This document shows positions 1-7,773 of a stretch of DNA of 12,788 nt, piece by piece. Each line of letters begins with the position of its first letter. Position 1 is the stretch's first letter. The position numbers and the translations under genes are program-made. Below the pieces are notes generated by a model, which worked only from the letters and a program-made list of their open reading frames with translations, was not told where the DNA came from and did no database searches. Source of the DNA: Paraktedonobacter sp039923935 (lineage in GTDB: Bacteria > Chloroflexota > Ktedonobacteria > Ktedonobacterales > Ktedonobacteraceae); NCBI GenBank assembly GCA_039923935.1, contig JBDTBU010000270.1, positions 1-12,788 of the forward strand, given 5' to 3'.

Positions 1-1014
1 ACACAGGCTTTTACGCATCATTTGCTTGTCCTGATCAACTTTGAATTGTTCAATTACACGCTTAAACTGGTTCATGCGGTCAATGAGCTTGTTCAAAGCC
101 CTGAAATGTTGCCTGCTGCTATGCAGGATAGCCCGAAAATGTCGTCGCCGCAACTCTACCTGGATTTTACAGAATCTTCTAGCGGATATAGCCTGGAGAT
201 GGCTAAAGCTTGTGTACGCCGCGATATTGAGACGTATCAGCAGTTTTTGGAGTCCAATTTGCTGCTTCGTCAACTCGATCTCTATGTAGAGAAGCTCACG
301 CGCAATGCTCGCTCTAAAAATTGTATCGAGCATTTGTTGCCGTCAACACTTTCCAGTGCTGAATATTTGCAGGGATTGCTCCAGTTGCGCAATGATCCTG
401 TCATTGGGCGAGATATTGCCGCTTCTGCACGCAATGACGAGGATGAGATTCGTCGGATGAATACGAATGATGGCGAAGAGGGAGATCCCGAAGCCCTGGG
501 CTGGTTCGATGCGATTGTTGATACTGCTGAAGATGATGTTGAGCGTGTGGTGAGTCTTCTCGTTGAGGCCCAACGCGGAAATGCTGTTGGACATTTTATT
601 CAGTGGTATTTGAGTGTTGGTGGGCTAAAGAAACCGCAAGGCGTGCTGCGGGGAACAGCGACCAGCAGGAGATCTTGGCGTTATGCTCCAACGAATGGTT
701 TATTGGGTGTGCTGGTGCAGATCGCGGCGGTACGGTTGGGTAAGCCGACGAAGCAGGAGTTGGGCGAGAGTATCCAGCCGATTCGCTTGCAGGAGTTTTT
801 GCAGTTTTTGGAAGAGCACTTTGGCATTCTGGTGGATCGGCCTCCAGCACCATTTGAGGGGGCGGAATATACGGCGGCGGCGCGTGAAAATCTGCGTGCG
901 ATGTTGCGTCGTTTGCGTCAGATGGGTATTTTCCGCGATCTTTCCGATGATTTTACTGTGCAGCGCCTCCATCCGCCATATGCGGGCCAAGAGATAACGG
1001 GAGTGAGGGCATAA
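1..1014 (+). CDS. C-terminal part of a defence-operon protein (5' truncated, unnamed)
   Basis: The frame is open from base 1 with no stop upstream, so the gene starts outside the window; the first in-window start-like codon (TTG at 22) is probably internal. 337 residues are visible. I see no catalytic motif, signal peptide or membrane segment. The first part is helical, with a conserved-looking stretch around FNYTLKLVHAVNEL and a run FLESNLLLRQLDLYVEKL. A very acidic segment (DEDEIRRMNTNDGEEGD) lies mid-protein. The last ~100 residues (LQEFLQFLEEHFGILVDRP, then RAMLRRLRQMGIFRDLSDD) look like a winged-helix-type fold, possibly DNA- or partner-binding. It ends 3 bases before the giant ATPase gene, so the two are almost certainly co-transcribed and translationally coupled. 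By position it could be the partner that precedes the ATPase in MADS (MAD7-like) or in Dpt/Dnd restriction (DptG-like). I cannot decide between these, and a novel family is also possible. Confidence 0.8.
   Translation, partial: TQAFTHHLLVLINFELFNYTLKLVHAVNELVQSPEMLPAAMQDSPKMSSPQLYLDFTESSSGYSLEMAKACVRRDIETYQQFLESNLLLRQLDLYVEKLTRNARSKNCIEHLLPSTLSSAEYLQGLLQLRNDPVIGRDIAASARNDEDEIRRMNTNDGEEGDPEALGWFDAIVDTAEDDVERVVSLLVEAQRGNAVGHFIQWYLSVGGLKKPQGVLRGTATSRRSWRYAPTNGLLGVLVQIAAVRLGKPTKQELGESIQPIRLQEFLQFLEEHFGILVDRPPAPFEGAEYTAAARENLRAMLRRLRQMGIFRDLSDDFTVQRLHPPYAGQEITGVRA
999..1008 (+). promoter_or_regulatory. Ribosome binding site of the giant ATPase gene
   Basis: The purine-rich GGAGTGAGG stretch lies inside the 3' end of the preceding gene, about 9 bases before the ATG at 1018. 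This supports the ATG at 1018 as the start and coupled translation across the 3-base gap (stop TAA at 1012-1014). Confidence 0.55.
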
Positions 1015-1017
1015 GCA

Positions 1018-4000
1018 ATGTCGGGTATAGTGCAAATAGATATATTACAAGTGGAGTTACTGGCTCATGAGATTGTCGCCCGCTTGCAGAACACTGAGAC
1101 TGGTCACTGTTCACGCGTCGATTTTTTGGATCGTGTCACAGCGCAAAGCGTGTGCGAGTATATTTTGAGCCACCACTTGGTACAAGGGGTGTCGTTACAT
1201 ATCCTTGGTTCCAATGAGGCGCAAAGCAAGGCCAATACGCTGTTTATTTTGCCAGATAAAGCCATTGAGTTGCGCAATCGCAAGCAGGCGAGCTTATGCT
1301 TATTTGTGCCCGCAGATCTGGTTGATGCAGCCTATAGTTCGATTGCGAATTCGTTCGCGTTGATTGATGGACGTGCTCTACAAACGCTGGTTCTCAAACA
1401 AGTGCAGGAGCGACTGTCCCCAGAACTTGCTACAGTTGTGCGTGCGGTGTTTGCCAAATCACGAGACTTTTCAGGTGTAAGTGAAGAGCAAAAACTCGAT
1501 TTTGCGCTGGCGGTTTTTCGTCGTATGCAGTCAGGCGAGGCTGAGTTGAGTGGTCTAGAACTTTGGCGCGTCGGGCTGATTGTCGATGGGAGCACAACGT
1601 TTGTTACCAGACTGAGCAATAACCATGATTGTGTGGTGAGTTTGTCGCGTCCAAACAAACTTGGTGCGACGACTCGCGAACGCATCCAGAGTATCAAAGT
1701 GGATGGGTCTACCACGGCGAATCTGGCCCAGTTTTTTCATGGGCGTGCAATGAATGACGTGCGCACATGGTCGCATGACTTAGCCAAGGAGCACACACTC
1801 ACATTTGACTGCTGGCTTTTTCCTCAAACTGATGCCAGCGATCTGAGTATGGTAAGCATCACGCCTTTTGTGAATGCAAAGGGTGAGGTAGCGCCCTACT
1901 GTCATTTACAACAGCCTGACGGTATAAACGGCAGCCTACGGGCACGTTATGGTGCTCGCGAGACCTTGGTGGTGCGCTGGAAAACTGATCCTGTCCAGCC
2001 CAGAGATTTGAGTCGCTGGCGCGTTGGTATTGTCCCCTCTGGCAGTGAGAGCGGCTTTGAAGAGTGTCTGGAAGAGCGTAGTGTGGTTGGTAGCCGACGC
2101 GCTGTGACTATCAAGTTGGATATGGAGTTTGAGGAACCGCCTGACCGCGCTGTGTGTATCAGGATTATGCCGCTGAGTGCGGATGGCAATGAAATCATCG
2201 ATGAGAAGACTGAGAGCGCTTTGGTTGTTGATAGCCATGAATTTTTCCTGGTTAAAGATGGGGGGGTGGTTCTTTCTGAGTCACTGCGCAAGAGTATCGC
2301 AACAGTACCTACCCTCGCTTTTGGGCGCCTGGATTTTGCGGTGAATGTAAATGTAGATGAACTTGTCGAGGTAGAACCTGAGTGGATTCAGAAAGATCTG
2401 GAATATTTCAGGCTGCGCTTAAATGAACGCCGCGTGCTCAACATCGGTCTGAGTAGCGCTCTTTGTGCTTTGGAGAAGCGCGTGCTGGCTGAACCGCGTA
2501 CTGGTGGCTGTTTTTTACTGGATGTGGACGAGGTACGACCAGTAGATGAGCAACGTTTTGAGATCTATCCGCTCGTCACACGTAATCCTGAGTTATGGCC
2601 GGCTTTTTGGCGTGCCCGCGAGACGTTTTTTAATCGTCTCAAACAATCCGATATCCGTGCGCTGATCGAGGTTGTCGAGTGGACACCCGAACTTGCAGCC
2701 TCGGCTTTGCGCTACGCCCAGATTTATCGCGAACTGATTGATGACTTGGTGGCTCGTGGCGTGGAACCGTCAGAATTACGCCAAGCTCTCTCACTGGACA
2801 CATTGCTAATCAGAAATACGCAGAATAAAGAGCGAGTGGAAGAGGCTGTGGTGATCTTACCAACACATCCCTTGCGAGTCGCTTGGTTTGCCAGCTATAC
2901 GCAATTGTTGCATGAATGGGAGCGCCGACTCCTCAGCTATTCACTGCGCGAACGCAAGCGAAGTATTGATTTACAAGCCTTGCGCCTTTTAGTACCAACC
3001 AATGTGCCAGCCTTTGCCTATCATGCTGCTTCACAACAGACATTTACTTTTTTTCAAAATCTGCGTTTTTTTCATGGTGTGGCTCTACCTGCTGGTGCGC
3101 CTGATCCGCATCGTCGTTATGGAGATATTGCGGCGATCTTGGATACTGGCATGGATCACGCGGGCGTTGGTGATATTCAACCTGACCACTTGGCTGAGCA
3201 TCTGGCAAAATTTCATCAATTGCACCCCTACGCCCAAACCTTGGTCACTACGCTGATCAATCCTGACCGAGGAGATTTCTTTGCGGAAGCGTTGAAACAG
3301 TTGTTTGCTCTGAAAAATCCGTCTGATGAGACAGAACAGGCTGCTGATCCTCCCGCCTTCCAAATTGTCTCCTATGCTGAGGATGGGCAGAAGAGTACAT
3401 TTCAGTCACTAGAGAAAGTACGGCAACAGCAGAGCGATCAGCAATCTTTGCGCAACTCTGATCATTTCTTGCCAGGTTTGACTGTGACGGCGCGGCCTAT
3501 CAGCCAATTAGAGCAAACTCCTTTGCCTGAAGCACATCTCGCAGTCGTCACCGATTTTACGCGACCCGCGATTGTGGCGTCACTCCCTTCAGCAGAGCCA
3601 CTCAGTAGCGATACGAGCAGCTTTTCGTTGTATGGGCTGGTCAATCGTTTTATTGCGCAGTTCACGACGGATAGTCAAGGGCTGCTCTGGCGGCATCGCA
3701 TTGTGACTGAGGGAATTAGGAAACCGGAGCCGCACCCTGCTGGTCCCCGCTATAGTGAGACGTTAATCGAATTGCAAACAGCTTTGTTGCGTGCTGGTGG
3801 TTATCTGCTTGGTGGTCCACCAGAGGCTCGGCCTGTGTTGGAAGTGCGTCTTGATGCTAATCGGCGCGATTTACTGGAACGCTTGCATCAGAACACAAAC
3901 TGGGTGATTACCCTGGATCGTTTTTTTACTCTCGATTATTACGACTCCCCTAATGAGCCGGGTCTCGATGATGTCGCTCGCAAATATGTGCTGGATTATT

Positions 4001-6063
4001 CGCCTGAATTTACCGAGGGACTTGGGCATCGCATGATGGTGACAACCTCATGGCATGAAGAGATTGGTTCGCTCCTCAGCCAGGCTATGAACGAGCTAGG
4101 CTTTGCGAGCATTGAGCAGAGTGTGAGCCGCTTGTTGCATCACTTGAAAATGATTTCTGGACGGCTGGCGTTGGAAGCTCTTGAATCTCCCAATGGTGTT
4201 TCGGCGGCAGTGGGCTTGGGCGTAGTAACAGCATGGTTACAAAAGAATAAAAAACTCCGTCAGGCTGTCCTGGTGCCGGTAGACATCTATCCCCGTTTGT
4301 TTTCGCAAGAGGGGACAGGCAAATCAGCACGAGGTGAGAAGCGTTGTGATCTGGTACTTATTACGTTGAAACGCAATATTGTGGATGCGACGTTTATCGA
4401 GGTGAAATGGCGGCGCGGGCATGTGCCTTTCGAGGGCTTGGCGCAAGATATGGTTTTGCAGATGGAGGGGTCCGCGCAAGCGATAAAGAATCGCTTTTTT
4501 AATGAACAACGTGTAGATGGTGCTTTGCAACGCTCGTATCTGGCCAATGTACTGCGCTTTTACTTTGAGCGTTCTCGCCGCTATGGGCTATTTGATCCTG
4601 AATTCGCGGACTCGTTCCTAGAACATGTGACACGCCTGGAGAAAATGGGCTTGGAGTTCAGACCCAGCTATGAAGGGTATATTGTGAGTTTGGAGAGCGA
4701 ACCGCGCAAACCACTTTTGCTGGACAACGCGAAAGTGATTATCCTAACCGCCAAGGATTTTGAGAACGACCTAGAATTCTTTCCGTCTCTTGCGCAATCG
4801 ACCAGTAGAACGCTTTGGACTGAGAGTACTCCTGTTGAAGAGCAACCCACTCTAGAATTGGCTCAGGTCAAGCTTCCCCAACAAGATGATGGAGAGGAGC
4901 GAACCGTTCTCAGGCCAGTGCAACGTTATGAACCTGCTGTGGCGTATAACGTCAATCCCCAGCCAGTGGTAGATATACTGCGTCCGGTGGAAGGGCAGAA
5001 CACTGAGGTGATTATTCCTCTTGGTGAGGCGTTAGGGGAGCGTGTAGACTGGAATCCTGGGGTGAAGGGCAGTCCACATCTCTTTATCTTGGGCATCCCT
5101 GGTCAGGGTAAATCGTGGACGGTGACGCGTCTCTTATCTGAACTAGGGCGGCAAGATGTGCCTGCGCTCGTGCTGGACTTTCATGGACAATTTGCTGAAG
5201 AGGATGGAGCGTTTGTTCATGCAGTACGTCCGCATGTGCTGGATGCAGCTAGAGGTTTGCCCTTTTCTCCGTTCGAGTGTACCCGTGAGGGTGGTCAGGG
5301 TGGTTGGGAGGCCAACGCCTTAACTGTGGCTGAGATTTTTGCGTATGTTGCTGGGCTAGCTGAGATGCAAAAAGATGTGGTATATACCGCTGTGCGTGAC
5401 GCATATAAAGCGCAGGGATTTGCCCACACGCGCGAGGATGCTGATGCGTCAAGCTTAGAGTATCCTACATTGCAGAATGTGCTCAAGCGGATTGAGCAGA
5501 ATGAGCAAACGCGGCATGTGGCAAATGTGGTTGCACGCTGTCGGCCATTGTTAGAAATGGACCTTTTTCGCCCTACAGAACAATCTACGGATCTCCTTGC
5601 CCTGGTACGCAGTGGCTTAGTGATCGATTTGCACAATCTTTTTGCGGAATCACTCCAAATGGCTGCTGGGGCTTTTGTTTTACGTAAACTCTATAAAGAT
5701 ATGTTCCGTTGGGGTTACGCGAAAAAGCTACGTTTAGCGATTGTGCTAGATGAAGCCCATCGCCTAGCGAAAGACATTACGCTCCCGAAATTGATGAAAG
5801 AAGGGCGAAAATTCGGTATTGCTGTCATTGTAGCCAGCCAAGGCATGGGAGATTTTCACCCCGATGTTTTGAGCAATGCAGGCACAAAAATGATTTTCCG
5901 CATGAATTATCCTGAATCGCGCAAAGTTTCCGGTTTCATTCGCGGGCGTCCGGGACAAGATCTGGCGGAACGTATCGAGCAACTGTCCGTGGGTTCTGCT
6001 TATGTGCAGACGCCAGACATGATGTACGGTTCGGTGGTAAAAATGTATCCGTTGGAGGAATGA
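1018..6063 (+). CDS. Giant HerA/FtsK-like ATPase with embedded PD-(D/E)XK-like nuclease motif (DptH/MAD8-like defence ATPase)
   Basis: 1681 residues, complete. The C-terminal ~350 residues are a HerA-type ATPase: an entry strand region (VIIPLGEALGERVDW), Walker A GIPGQGKS at 1359-1366, the HerA-like DFHGQF strand, Walker B with D1578-E1579 (IVLDEAH), and the ASQ sensor at 1606-1608. Around residues 1109-1130, RCDLVL followed 17 residues after the Asp by FIEVK gives the D...ExK spacing of a PD-(D/E)XK nuclease core (D1111, E1128, K1130). Before it is a segment from W962 (WVITLDRFFTLDYYDSP, later VLDYSPEFTEGLG) that I associate from memory with large defence ATPases. The N-terminal ~900 residues are unrecognised. 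No membrane segment is seen, so it is probably cytoplasmic. Likely role: ATP-driven DNA translocation or remodelling, perhaps coupled to cleavage, in a modification-linked anti-phage system. It is the last gene of its operon. DptH versus MAD8 assignment is inference; the ATPase call is firm. Confidence 0.85.
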   Translation: MSGIVQIDILQVELLAHEIVARLQNTETGHCSRVDFLDRVTAQSVCEYILSHHLVQGVSLHILGSNEAQSKANTLFILPDKAIELRNRKQASLCLFVPADLVDAAYSSIANSFALIDGRALQTLVLKQVQERLSPELATVVRAVFAKSRDFSGVSEEQKLDFALAVFRRMQSGEAELSGLELWRVGLIVDGSTTFVTRLSNNHDCVVSLSRPNKLGATTRERIQSIKVDGSTTANLAQFFHGRAMNDVRTWSHDLAKEHTLTFDCWLFPQTDASDLSMVSITPFVNAKGEVAPYCHLQQPDGINGSLRARYGARETLVVRWKTDPVQPRDLSRWRVGIVPSGSESGFEECLEERSVVGSRRAVTIKLDMEFEEPPDRAVCIRIMPLSADGNEIIDEKTESALVVDSHEFFLVKDGGVVLSESLRKSIATVPTLAFGRLDFAVNVNVDELVEVEPEWIQKDLEYFRLRLNERRVLNIGLSSALCALEKRVLAEPRTGGCFLLDVDEVRPVDEQRFEIYPLVTRNPELWPAFWRARETFFNRLKQSDIRALIEVVEWTPELAASALRYAQIYRELIDDLVARGVEPSELRQALSLDTLLIRNTQNKERVEEAVVILPTHPLRVAWFASYTQLLHEWERRLLSYSLRERKRSIDLQALRLLVPTNVPAFAYHAASQQTFTFFQNLRFFHGVALPAGAPDPHRRYGDIAAILDTGMDHAGVGDIQPDHLAEHLAKFHQLHPYAQTLVTTLINPDRGDFFAEALKQLFALKNPSDETEQAADPPAFQIVSYAEDGQKSTFQSLEKVRQQQSDQQSLRNSDHFLPGLTVTARPISQLEQTPLPEAHLAVVTDFTRPAIVASLPSAEPLSSDTSSFSLYGLVNRFIAQFTTDSQGLLWRHRIVTEGIRKPEPHPAGPRYSETLIELQTALLRAGGYLLGGPPEARPVLEVRLDANRRDLLERLHQNTNWVITLDRFFTLDYYDSPNEPGLDDVARKYVLDYSPEFTEGLGHRMMVTTSWHEEIGSLLSQAMNELGFASIEQSVSRLLHHLKMISGRLALEALESPNGVSAAVGLGVVTAWLQKNKKLRQAVLVPVDIYPRLFSQEGTGKSARGEKRCDLVLITLKRNIVDATFIEVKWRRGHVPFEGLAQDMVLQMEGSAQAIKNRFFNEQRVDGALQRSYLANVLRFYFERSRRYGLFDPEFADSFLEHVTRLEKMGLEFRPSYEGYIVSLESEPRKPLLLDNAKVIILTAKDFENDLEFFPSLAQSTSRTLWTESTPVEEQPTLELAQVKLPQQDDGEERTVLRPVQRYEPAVAYNVNPQPVVDILRPVEGQNTEVIIPLGEALGERVDWNPGVKGSPHLFILGIPGQGKSWTVTRLLSELGRQDVPALVLDFHGQFAEEDGAFVHAVRPHVLDAARGLPFSPFECTREGGQGGWEANALTVAEIFAYVAGLAEMQKDVVYTAVRDAYKAQGFAHTREDADASSLEYPTLQNVLKRIEQNEQTRHVANVVARCRPLLEMDLFRPTEQSTDLLALVRSGLVIDLHNLFAESLQMAAGAFVLRKLYKDMFRWGYAKKLRLAIVLDEAHRLAKDITLPKLMKEGRKFGIAVIVASQGMGDFHPDVLSNAGTKMIFRMNYPESRKVSGFIRGRPGQDLAERIEQLSVGSAYVQTPDMMYGSVVKMYPLEE

Positions 6064-6083
6064 TTGTGCAGTGAGTGAGATGC

Positions 6084-6126
6084 GCCCAAGGGAAGCAACC
6101 TCCTACCAGAGTTGCTTCCCTTGGGC
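6084..6126 (+). terminator. 16-bp perfect hairpin ending the defence operon
   Basis: GCCCAAGGGAAGCAAC at 6084-6099 pairs perfectly with 6111-6126 around an 11-base loop. It begins 20 bases after the stop of the ATPase gene, between convergent genes. No clear T-tract follows on either strand, so it may act as a bidirectional terminator or mRNA 3'-end stabiliser rather than a classical intrinsic terminator. Confidence 0.6.
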
Positions 6127-6196
6127 TTATCCTCATCAACGAAACCCAATGAGGGTGCGTTTCATTTTATTGTAGAGCGAAACAGCTTGCCCCACC

Positions 6197-6226
6197 GTGT
6201 GCGCCTGCCTCACATCCGGCGCACAC
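6197..6226 (-). terminator. 9-bp hairpin just after the LLM oxidoreductase gene
   Basis: GTGTGCGCC at 6197-6205 pairs with GGCGCACAC at 6218-6226 around a 12-base loop. On the - strand it begins 9 bases after the stop codon of the oxidoreductase gene. It is GC-rich but no T-run follows, so terminator function is probable rather than certain. Confidence 0.45.
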
Positions 6227-6235
6227 CACGTAGTA

Positions 6236-7252
6236 TTACAGCAGCGCCTCAGCCATCACGCGCAGTGCTTCGGGTTGATTGGTGCCACAGATGAGGGTTG
6301 TGGCGCGTGACTTCTTCCAAGGTTCGAGCAATTCGGTAATACGCTCCTTCGGGCCGCAAAGGGCTATTTCATCCACCAACGCATCAGGCACCGCTGCTAT
6401 GGCCTCTGCCTTCCTTCCAGCCAGATAGAGATCCTGGATCTGATGAGCCGCCGCTTCATAGCCATAGCGACACGCCAGATCATTGTAGAAGTTCTTGCCG
6501 CGTGCACCCATGCCGCCGATATAGAGTGCCAGCGCGGGCTTTATGGTATCGCGACAAGCCTGGGCATCCGGTCCAAGCACAATAGTGACGGTAGGCGCAA
6601 TATCAAGCGGCTCGGTTGATTGGCGCTTTGCCAGTCCAGCTTCCAAAGGCTCAAGGTAGGCACTTTCGCGGGCGGGCGAGAAAAAGATGGGCAGCCACCC
6701 GTCGGCCAGTTCCCCAGTCAACGCAATATTCTTCGGGCCGATAGCCGCGAGATAGATTGGAATTCGTGTGCGTAAGGGATGGACGATTAACTTGAGCGGC
6801 TTGCCAAGCCCGGTCCCCCCCTTGATGGGGATCTGATACTCCTCGCCCTGAAAGTCCAGCGGAGCTTCTCGCGCCCAGATGCGGCGTACGATCTCGATAT
6901 ACTCGCGTGTGCGGGTGAGCGGCTTGCCATAGGGCTGACCATGCCAGCCTTCCACCACCTGCGGACCCGATAGGCCGAGGCCCAGCAAAACCCGCCCACC
7001 GCTCAACAGGTCGAGCGTCGCGGCTGTCATGGCTGTCATAGCAGGCGTGCGTGCTGGCATCTGCAGAATGGCTGTGCCAAGTTTGATTTTCGAGGTTAAG
7101 GCTCCCACCCAGGTCAGTGGGGTGAGAGCATCAGATCCATAAGCTTCAGCCGTCCAGACCGAATCGAAGCCTAACCGTTCAGCTTCTTGGGCTAGCGCCA
7201 CGCCAGTACCTGGTCCAGCTCCCCAATAGCCTAAATTAACTCCTAAGCGCAT
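6236..7252 (-). CDS. LLM-class F420-dependent oxidoreductase (Rv3520c-like)
   Basis: 338 residues from the chosen ATG at 7252. An in-frame ATG 33 bases upstream (7285) is less likely: the 7252 start is preceded by a strong AGAGGAG ribosome binding site with a 6-base spacer, and the family start MRLGVNLGYWG lies exactly there. The protein has the luciferase-like TIM-barrel pattern of the LLM superfamily: EAERLGFDSVWTAEAYGSD, then SKIKLGTAILQMPARTPAMT, then LDLLSGGRVLLGLGLSGPQV, and later PIYLAAIGPKNIALTGELADG. These match my recollection of the Rv3520c-type F420 family, which also has this length. Expected role: hydride transfer between reduced coenzyme F420 and an unknown organic substrate in the cytosol; FMN use cannot be excluded. 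It runs convergent to the defence operon and downstream of selC on the same strand, and appears to be a single-gene unit. It shows no sign of truncation. Confidence 0.9.
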   Translation of the reverse strand: MRLGVNLGYWGAGPGTGVALAQEAERLGFDSVWTAEAYGSDALTPLTWVGALTSKIKLGTAILQMPARTPAMTAMTAATLDLLSGGRVLLGLGLSGPQVVEGWHGQPYGKPLTRTREYIEIVRRIWAREAPLDFQGEEYQIPIKGGTGLGKPLKLIVHPLRTRIPIYLAAIGPKNIALTGELADGWLPIFFSPARESAYLEPLEAGLAKRQSTEPLDIAPTVTIVLGPDAQACRDTIKPALALYIGGMGARGKNFYNDLACRYGYEAAAHQIQDLYLAGRKAEAIAAVPDALVDEIALCGPKERITELLEPWKKSRATTLICGTNQPEALRVMAEALL

Positions 7253-7302
7253 TGTTCGCTCCTCTCTGCTGCATCTTGCCTGCATCGATAAAAGATAGCT
7301 CC

Positions 7303-7308
7303 ATTATA
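7303..7308 (-). promoter_or_regulatory. Possible -10 element of the oxidoreductase gene
   Basis: A perfect TATAAT on the - strand lies about 50 bases before the ATG at 7252. No good -35 stands at 16-18 bases upstream, where part of the 21-bp inverted repeat falls. A TTGACG is present but only 4 bases away, too close to be its partner. Confidence 0.35.
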
Positions 7309-7318
7309 CATCGTCAAC

Positions 7319-7372
7319 GTATGATAAACACCGTCGTTTGTAGAATCTGCAAAACGACGGTGTTTATCATAC
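7319..7372. repeat. Perfect 21-bp inverted repeat (stem-loop) between selC and the oxidoreductase gene
   Basis: The arms 7319-7339 and 7352-7372 are exact reverse complements, with a 12-base spacer (7340-7351). It begins 15 bases downstream of the tRNA-Sec CCA end in the transcribed direction, so terminating or 3'-processing the tRNA transcript is the simplest role. No T-tract follows on the - strand. The arm overlaps where a -35 for the next gene would fall, so it could also be an operator, or a small palindromic mobile repeat. Confidence 0.75.
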
Positions 7373-7387
7373 ATTCAAGCCTGTTTC

Positions 7388-7486
7388 TGGCAGAGGCGTA
7401 TGGGAGTCGAACCCACCTGGGATCGCGCCGAGCGACCCCCCAGCCGTTTTGAAGACGGTGAAACCCACCGGGGCCCCTACACCTCC
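7388..7486 (-). tRNA. selC: tRNA-Sec (anticodon TCA), selenocysteine tRNA
   Basis: On the - strand the sequence starts GGAGGTGTAG and ends CCTCTGCCA, with CCA encoded (7388-7390) and discriminator G. It is 96 bases without CCA, much longer than ordinary tRNAs. The acceptor stem is 8 bp (7479-7486 with 7392-7399, one G-U at the end and one inside), and with the 5-bp T stem around TTCGACT gives the 13-bp acceptor/T stack of bacterial tRNA-Sec. The anticodon loop is CTTCAAA with TCA at 7450-7452. A long variable arm pairs CTGGG with CCCAG and TCGC with GCGA. The anticodon stem shows four clean pairs and an A-C mismatch at its top; the D stem can form six pairs, three of them G-U. It delivers selenocysteine at UGA codons together with SelA, SelB and SelD, none of which is in this window. 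Confidence 0.95.
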
Positions 7487-7529
7487 ATGCATCGCCAACA
7501 GCACAGGTGATTGTCCTGTTGCAAGTGCT

Positions 7530-7559
7530 ATTGTGGCATGTTTCGCGGCTCGCTGTCAA
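7530..7559 (-). promoter_or_regulatory. Probable selC promoter
   Basis: On the - strand a perfect -35 TTGACA (7554-7559) is followed after 18 bases by CACAAT (7530-7535), four of six matching the -10 consensus. Transcription would start near 7523, giving a short leader of about 37 bases before the tRNA. The leader contains a small 5-bp inverted repeat (7503-7507 with 7515-7519). Confidence 0.55.
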
Positions 7560-7692
7560 GCGGCGAATGCCAGCTATCGGTTTTTTTGGGGTGTGAGATC
7601 TAGATACAGAGATTGTAATCCAAGAAAAATGGGCAATTTCAGCGTCCTTCTAACGAAGAAAATACTTACTTTCCTTTTGTGGTTCAATCATC

Positions 7693-7698
7693 TATACT
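7693..7698 (+). promoter_or_regulatory. Possible -10 element of the FHA-ABC exporter gene
   Basis: TATACT lies in an AT-rich stretch and would place the transcript start near 7705. No good -35 is seen at the usual distance. It makes the ATG at 7705 unlikely as a leadered start and favours the ATG at 7774, leaving a leader of about 70 bases. Confidence 0.35.
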
Positions 7699-7773
7699 GT
7701 ATGCATGGATTTTGAGTGTTTACTCTCTCCATCTTTGGAACTGTTTTACCTGTATTTTGTGAAAGATAGCACT

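Noticed and set aside
6061..6078. TGA read-through (selenocysteine) at the end of the giant ATPase, prompted by the nearby selC
   Set aside because: Only five codons would be added before the next in-frame stop, no conserved extension is seen, and the hairpin that follows looks like a terminator rather than a SECIS.
7253..7285. Upstream ATG for the oxidoreductase gene
   Set aside because: The internal ATG has a strong AGAGGAG site and matches the family N-terminus; the extra 11 residues include that ribosome site.
7252..7715. Small open frames on both strands across the selC region
   Set aside because: They run through the tRNA and the inverted repeat, have no convincing ribosome sites and no protein-like composition.
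7705..7773. Earlier ATG start of the FHA-ABC exporter
   Set aside because: It lacks a ribosome site, sits at the likely transcript start behind a TATACT -10, and adds residues before a natural FHA-protein start.
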